A DNA stretch of 9,079 nucleotides from CAZSWS01 sp964610765 (lineage in GTDB: Bacteria; Bacteroidota; Bacteroidia; Bacteroidales; Tannerellaceae): assembly GCA_964610765.1 (NCBI GenBank), contig CAZSWS010000092.1, forward strand, positions 1 to 9,079. Reading direction: 5' to 3'. The translations under genes and the position numbers were made by a program. Every line of letters begins with the position of its first letter. The stretch's first letter is position 1. Under the pieces are notes generated by a model. It saw nothing but the letters and a program-made list of their open reading frames with translations, made no database searches and was not told the DNA's origin. Below, piece by piece: positions 6,912 through 9,079 of this stretch.

Positions 6912-7574
6912 TTAATCTACTACTAGCCGATATCCCATGCCCTTGATGGTTTCGATTTGTATGTTTGTTTCTTTAAGTTTCTTCCTTAATGAGCTGATAC
7001 AGTTTCTTAAAGACTCCTCTTTGTCGTCAGTTCCCCAGGCAGCAATAAGAATATCCATGGTTTGAACCATCGCATTAGGTGACCTAGCAAGCACTTGAAG
7101 CACGTCTGTTTCTTTTTCTGTAAGGTATTCAATTTGTTTGCCTTTAATCATTCGTTCGCGGAAAGAAAGTGTGGTCGGGGCAAAAGAAATTTCGTCAGCT
7201 GAGGCTTCTACAGACTGCAAAGCCACCAAGATATGTGCTTCAATTTCTTCGATAGACACTGGCTTCTTCAAGAAAAAGTTACCTCCAATACCCAAAGCCT
7301 CTACTACATCGGTCGGAGAATTGTTTTCACCACTCATGAAGATGATGGGAATCTTTTTATTTGTCAGTCGAATTTGTCTAGCAACATCTTTTCCACTCAT
7401 CTCACCATCCAGACTGATGTCCATGAGAATAATGTCAGCACCATGCTCTTGAAATAGCTGTAAGGCTTTTTCTCCGCTTGCAGCGGCATACACCGTATAT
7501 CCTTTATTGGCGAAATACCATTGTATAACATAAGAGAAGTCACTGTTGTTTTCAACTATTAAGATGGTTTCCAT
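6912..7574 (-). CDS. OmpR/PhoB-family response regulator
   Basis: A 220-aa DNA-binding response regulator. The receiver domain (about 3-119) has phospho-acceptor Asp52 (in LMDISL), switch Ser81 and Lys104 before Pro105. Of the usual two acidic metal-binding residues after the first strand, only one remains: the pair is Glu8-Asn9. A short linker leads to an OmpR-type winged helix (about 130-220) with LTEKETDVLQ, a recognition-helix segment with LRNCISSLRKKL, and GMGYRL in the wing. I chose ATG 7574, giving METILIVE, because a GTG at 7628 would overlap the kinase gene by 50 bases and add a stretch outside the receiver fold. It lies 4 bases after the kinase stop, so the two form an operon and almost certainly a cognate pair. 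Targets cannot be inferred. The arrangement resembles Bacteroides RprX/RprY, but the protein is not clearly RprY. Confidence 0.93.
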   Translation of the reverse strand: METILIVENNSDFSYVIQWYFANKGYTVYAAASGEKALQLFQEHGADIILMDISLDGEMSGKDVARQIRLTNKKIPIIFMSGENNSPTDVVEALGIGGNFFLKKPVSIEEIEAHILVALQSVEASADEISFAPTTLSFRERMIKGKQIEYLTEKETDVLQVLARSPNAMVQTMDILIAAWGTDDKEESLRNCISSLRKKLKETNIQIETIKGMGYRLVVD

Positions 7575-7578
7575 AAGC

Positions 7579-9030
7579 TTAGTATATTGGTATATTAATA
7601 ACGAATTCTGTTCCTTTCCCAAGTTCACTCGTGGCTGAAATACTGCCTTTATGGCTTTTAACGACCCATTCTACATAGCTTAATCCCAAGCCAAAACCAT
7701 ATGCATGGTGATGATTGTTGGACGAAGATCCCCGGTAGTATTGTTGAAATATATGCGGGAGTTCTTCTTTTGAAATGCCTATACCGTTATCTGTTATCCG
7801 TAAAACAGCAGTATCTCTTTTTCTTTCAGCCTCAATCTTGATATTAACACCAGTATCTTTCGAATATTTGATGGAGTTATCAATCAAGTTCTTGATAGCA
7901 TTCAAAAAATGTGCGGTATCGTAAAGTAGTAAGAAAGGCGTAGGATGGATAATCATATGAATTGAAACAGGCTTGTTCGTCACAATTTTTGTTTGGTAGC
8001 TAATTTCTTCTAAATCTTTAGCTAAATCATGCTCTTTTACATCCATGCTGATTTGCTCAGCATTCGATTGCGAAAGGGTTAGTATAGATTCTATTTGTTT
8101 ATTCAGGTCGCTGAGGTTATTTTTGACCCGATTCACCACATCCTTGTACATTTTTTTGTTCTGCTGCACACTATCATTTGTTAGCATTTCCGAAAGAGCC
8201 ATTGAGCTTTGAAGAGGATTTCTAAGCTCATGGGTCATGCTGTGTACAAAATCTTCCCGAATCTTTTCCATTTTTTTCTGCTTGGAGATGATGAATAAGA
8301 AGTAAAGTAAACAGCAAATAGTTAGAATAACCATTAAAGCCGAGAAGATGATAAGCCCAATCATTTGTTTAAGAACAATCTGTGGCGAATTTTCATAGAC
8401 TGCTTGCAAGCTTTGATCTGAGTAGACCGGATGAAGCGAAGTCTCTTCCAATTGCCGGATAGAAGCAGATAGCGAAGGGTTCGTTTCTTCAATCACTCGA
8501 TGATTGCTAATATCTACTAAGCGAATGGAGTAATCCAGATAGATACTGTTTAGCTGAAGCTTCTCTTTATACAAACTATCAATATGGAGTATATCTAATG
8601 GAACTGAGGCTTTATTTGTGGGAGAAATCATCATCGTGAGGTTTTGCAATAGCTCAAATAAGTTACTTTGCGTGCTTTTATTTAAATCATATTCGATTGT
8701 TTTGCTTGGGTTTTTATGCATGTTTTCAATTATTTGATTTACCTGCTCTTTTGACATCGACCTCATATTATAGTAAGTTTTAGTCGTACGAGAAATACTA
8801 TCTACTGTTACCGTATCGGTTACTGATACTTTGAATGTGTTAGAATCAATGTTGAGTACCTTCACTTTATAGTCAAAAATGGATTGCGAAAGAGCCTGGT
8901 TCAATGTGATTTTAGTCAGGCTCTCTGTTTTTCTGTATTGTTCTTTTAGGAAATAAGTCTGAACACATACGATTACAATCGTTAGCAGTACAGCAATCCA
9001 AAGAAGAAATCGTTTCTTACTGTTTTTCAT
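7579..9030 (-). CDS. Sensor histidine kinase, HAMP-less, periplasmic sensor
   Basis: A 483-aa inner-membrane kinase, the first gene of a two-component operon. Residues 8-28 are the first membrane helix, about 29-222 a periplasmic sensor region I do not recognise, and about 223-248 the second helix. There is no obvious HAMP domain: the second helix runs almost directly into the HisKA dimerisation domain. The phospho-acceptor is His267 in HELRNPL. The ATPase domain has the N box (Asn381 and Asn385 in NLIDNSIKYS), G1 box DNGIG (414-418), F box at Phe428, and G2 box GFGLGL (445-450). The ATP-lid segment between F and G2 boxes is SSSNNHHHAYG, rich in His and Asn. Asn271, four residues after the His, fits the E-x-x-T/N motif linked to phosphatase activity, so it may also dephosphorylate its partner. 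The overall plan resembles RprX-like kinases of Bacteroidales; the signal is unknown. ATG 9030 is the first good start before the hydrophobic helix. Confidence 0.93.
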   Translation of the reverse strand: MKNSKKRFLLWIAVLLTIVIVCVQTYFLKEQYRKTESLTKITLNQALSQSIFDYKVKVLNIDSNTFKVSVTDTVTVDSISRTTKTYYNMRSMSKEQVNQIIENMHKNPSKTIEYDLNKSTQSNLFELLQNLTMMISPTNKASVPLDILHIDSLYKEKLQLNSIYLDYSIRLVDISNHRVIEETNPSLSASIRQLEETSLHPVYSDQSLQAVYENSPQIVLKQMIGLIIFSALMVILTICCLLYFLFIISKQKKMEKIREDFVHSMTHELRNPLQSSMALSEMLTNDSVQQNKKMYKDVVNRVKNNLSDLNKQIESILTLSQSNAEQISMDVKEHDLAKDLEEISYQTKIVTNKPVSIHMIIHPTPFLLLYDTAHFLNAIKNLIDNSIKYSKDTGVNIKIEAERKRDTAVLRITDNGIGISKEELPHIFQQYYRGSSSNNHHHAYGFGLGLSYVEWVVKSHKGSISATSELGKGTEFVINIPIY

Positions 9031-9068
9031 ATCATTTTTCGTGACATCTGTTAAGTGATGGCGTTGAG

Positions 9069-9076
9069 CAAATATA
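9069..9076 (-). promoter_or_regulatory. Probable -7 promoter element for the two-component operon
   Basis: Read on the minus strand this is TATATTTG, an exact match to TAnnTTTG. It would place the transcript start near 9065 and give a leader of about 35 bases before the kinase ATG at 9030. The -33 element would lie beyond the window edge, so only half of the promoter is visible. Confidence 0.5.
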
Positions 9077-9079
9077 GTG

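Noticed and set aside
7575..7628. GTG start extending the response regulator by 18 residues
   Set aside because: The extension overlaps the end of the kinase gene and precedes the normal receiver start METILIVE.

Overview
The window reads as chromosomal housekeeping DNA from a member of the Bacteroidota, most likely order Bacteroidales. The sequence is AT-rich. Start codons mostly lack strong Shine-Dalgarno sites. Three upstream regions carry the Bacteroides-type -7 element TAnnTTTG, and one of them also has a -33 TTTG at the right spacing. The HAMP-less sensor kinase with a GFGLGLSYV box is also typical of this group. I cannot name the genus from sequence alone.

Layout: positions 1-214 hold no gene. 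They contain a strong inverted repeat (9-49) and a probable promoter. A plus-strand pair follows: an SMP-30/gluconolactonase-fold lipoprotein (215-1201) and, 5 bases later, RNase R (1207-3387). A rho-independent terminator (3424-3465) closes that unit. A well-formed promoter (3499-3529) then starts a second plus-strand operon: a YrdC/TsaC-type threonylcarbamoyl-AMP synthase (3551-4117), a ClC-family chloride channel or transporter with two CBS domains (4144-5925), and methionyl-tRNA formyltransferase (5928-6908). On the minus strand, running toward this operon, are a sensor histidine kinase (9030-7579) and its OmpR-type response regulator (7574-6912). Their likely promoter -7 element sits at the right edge of the window. 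The two units meet tail to tail with only 3 bases between stop codons.

Functionally, most of the plus strand concerns RNA and translation: RNase R in RNA turnover, TsaC in t6A modification of ANN-decoding tRNAs, and Fmt in initiator-tRNA formylation. The ClC protein is a membrane passenger in the second operon. The two-component system is a self-contained pair whose stimulus and targets cannot be read from the window.

I saw no tRNA or rRNA gene, insertion sequence, CRISPR array, or broken gene, and no clear sign of an undescribed system. The points most worth a second look are an SMP-30 homologue that has lost two of three expected metal ligands, a ClC protein with a channel-like Val at the internal proton-glutamate position, a tandem near-repeat creating two start codons at tsaC, and the 3-base convergent junction.
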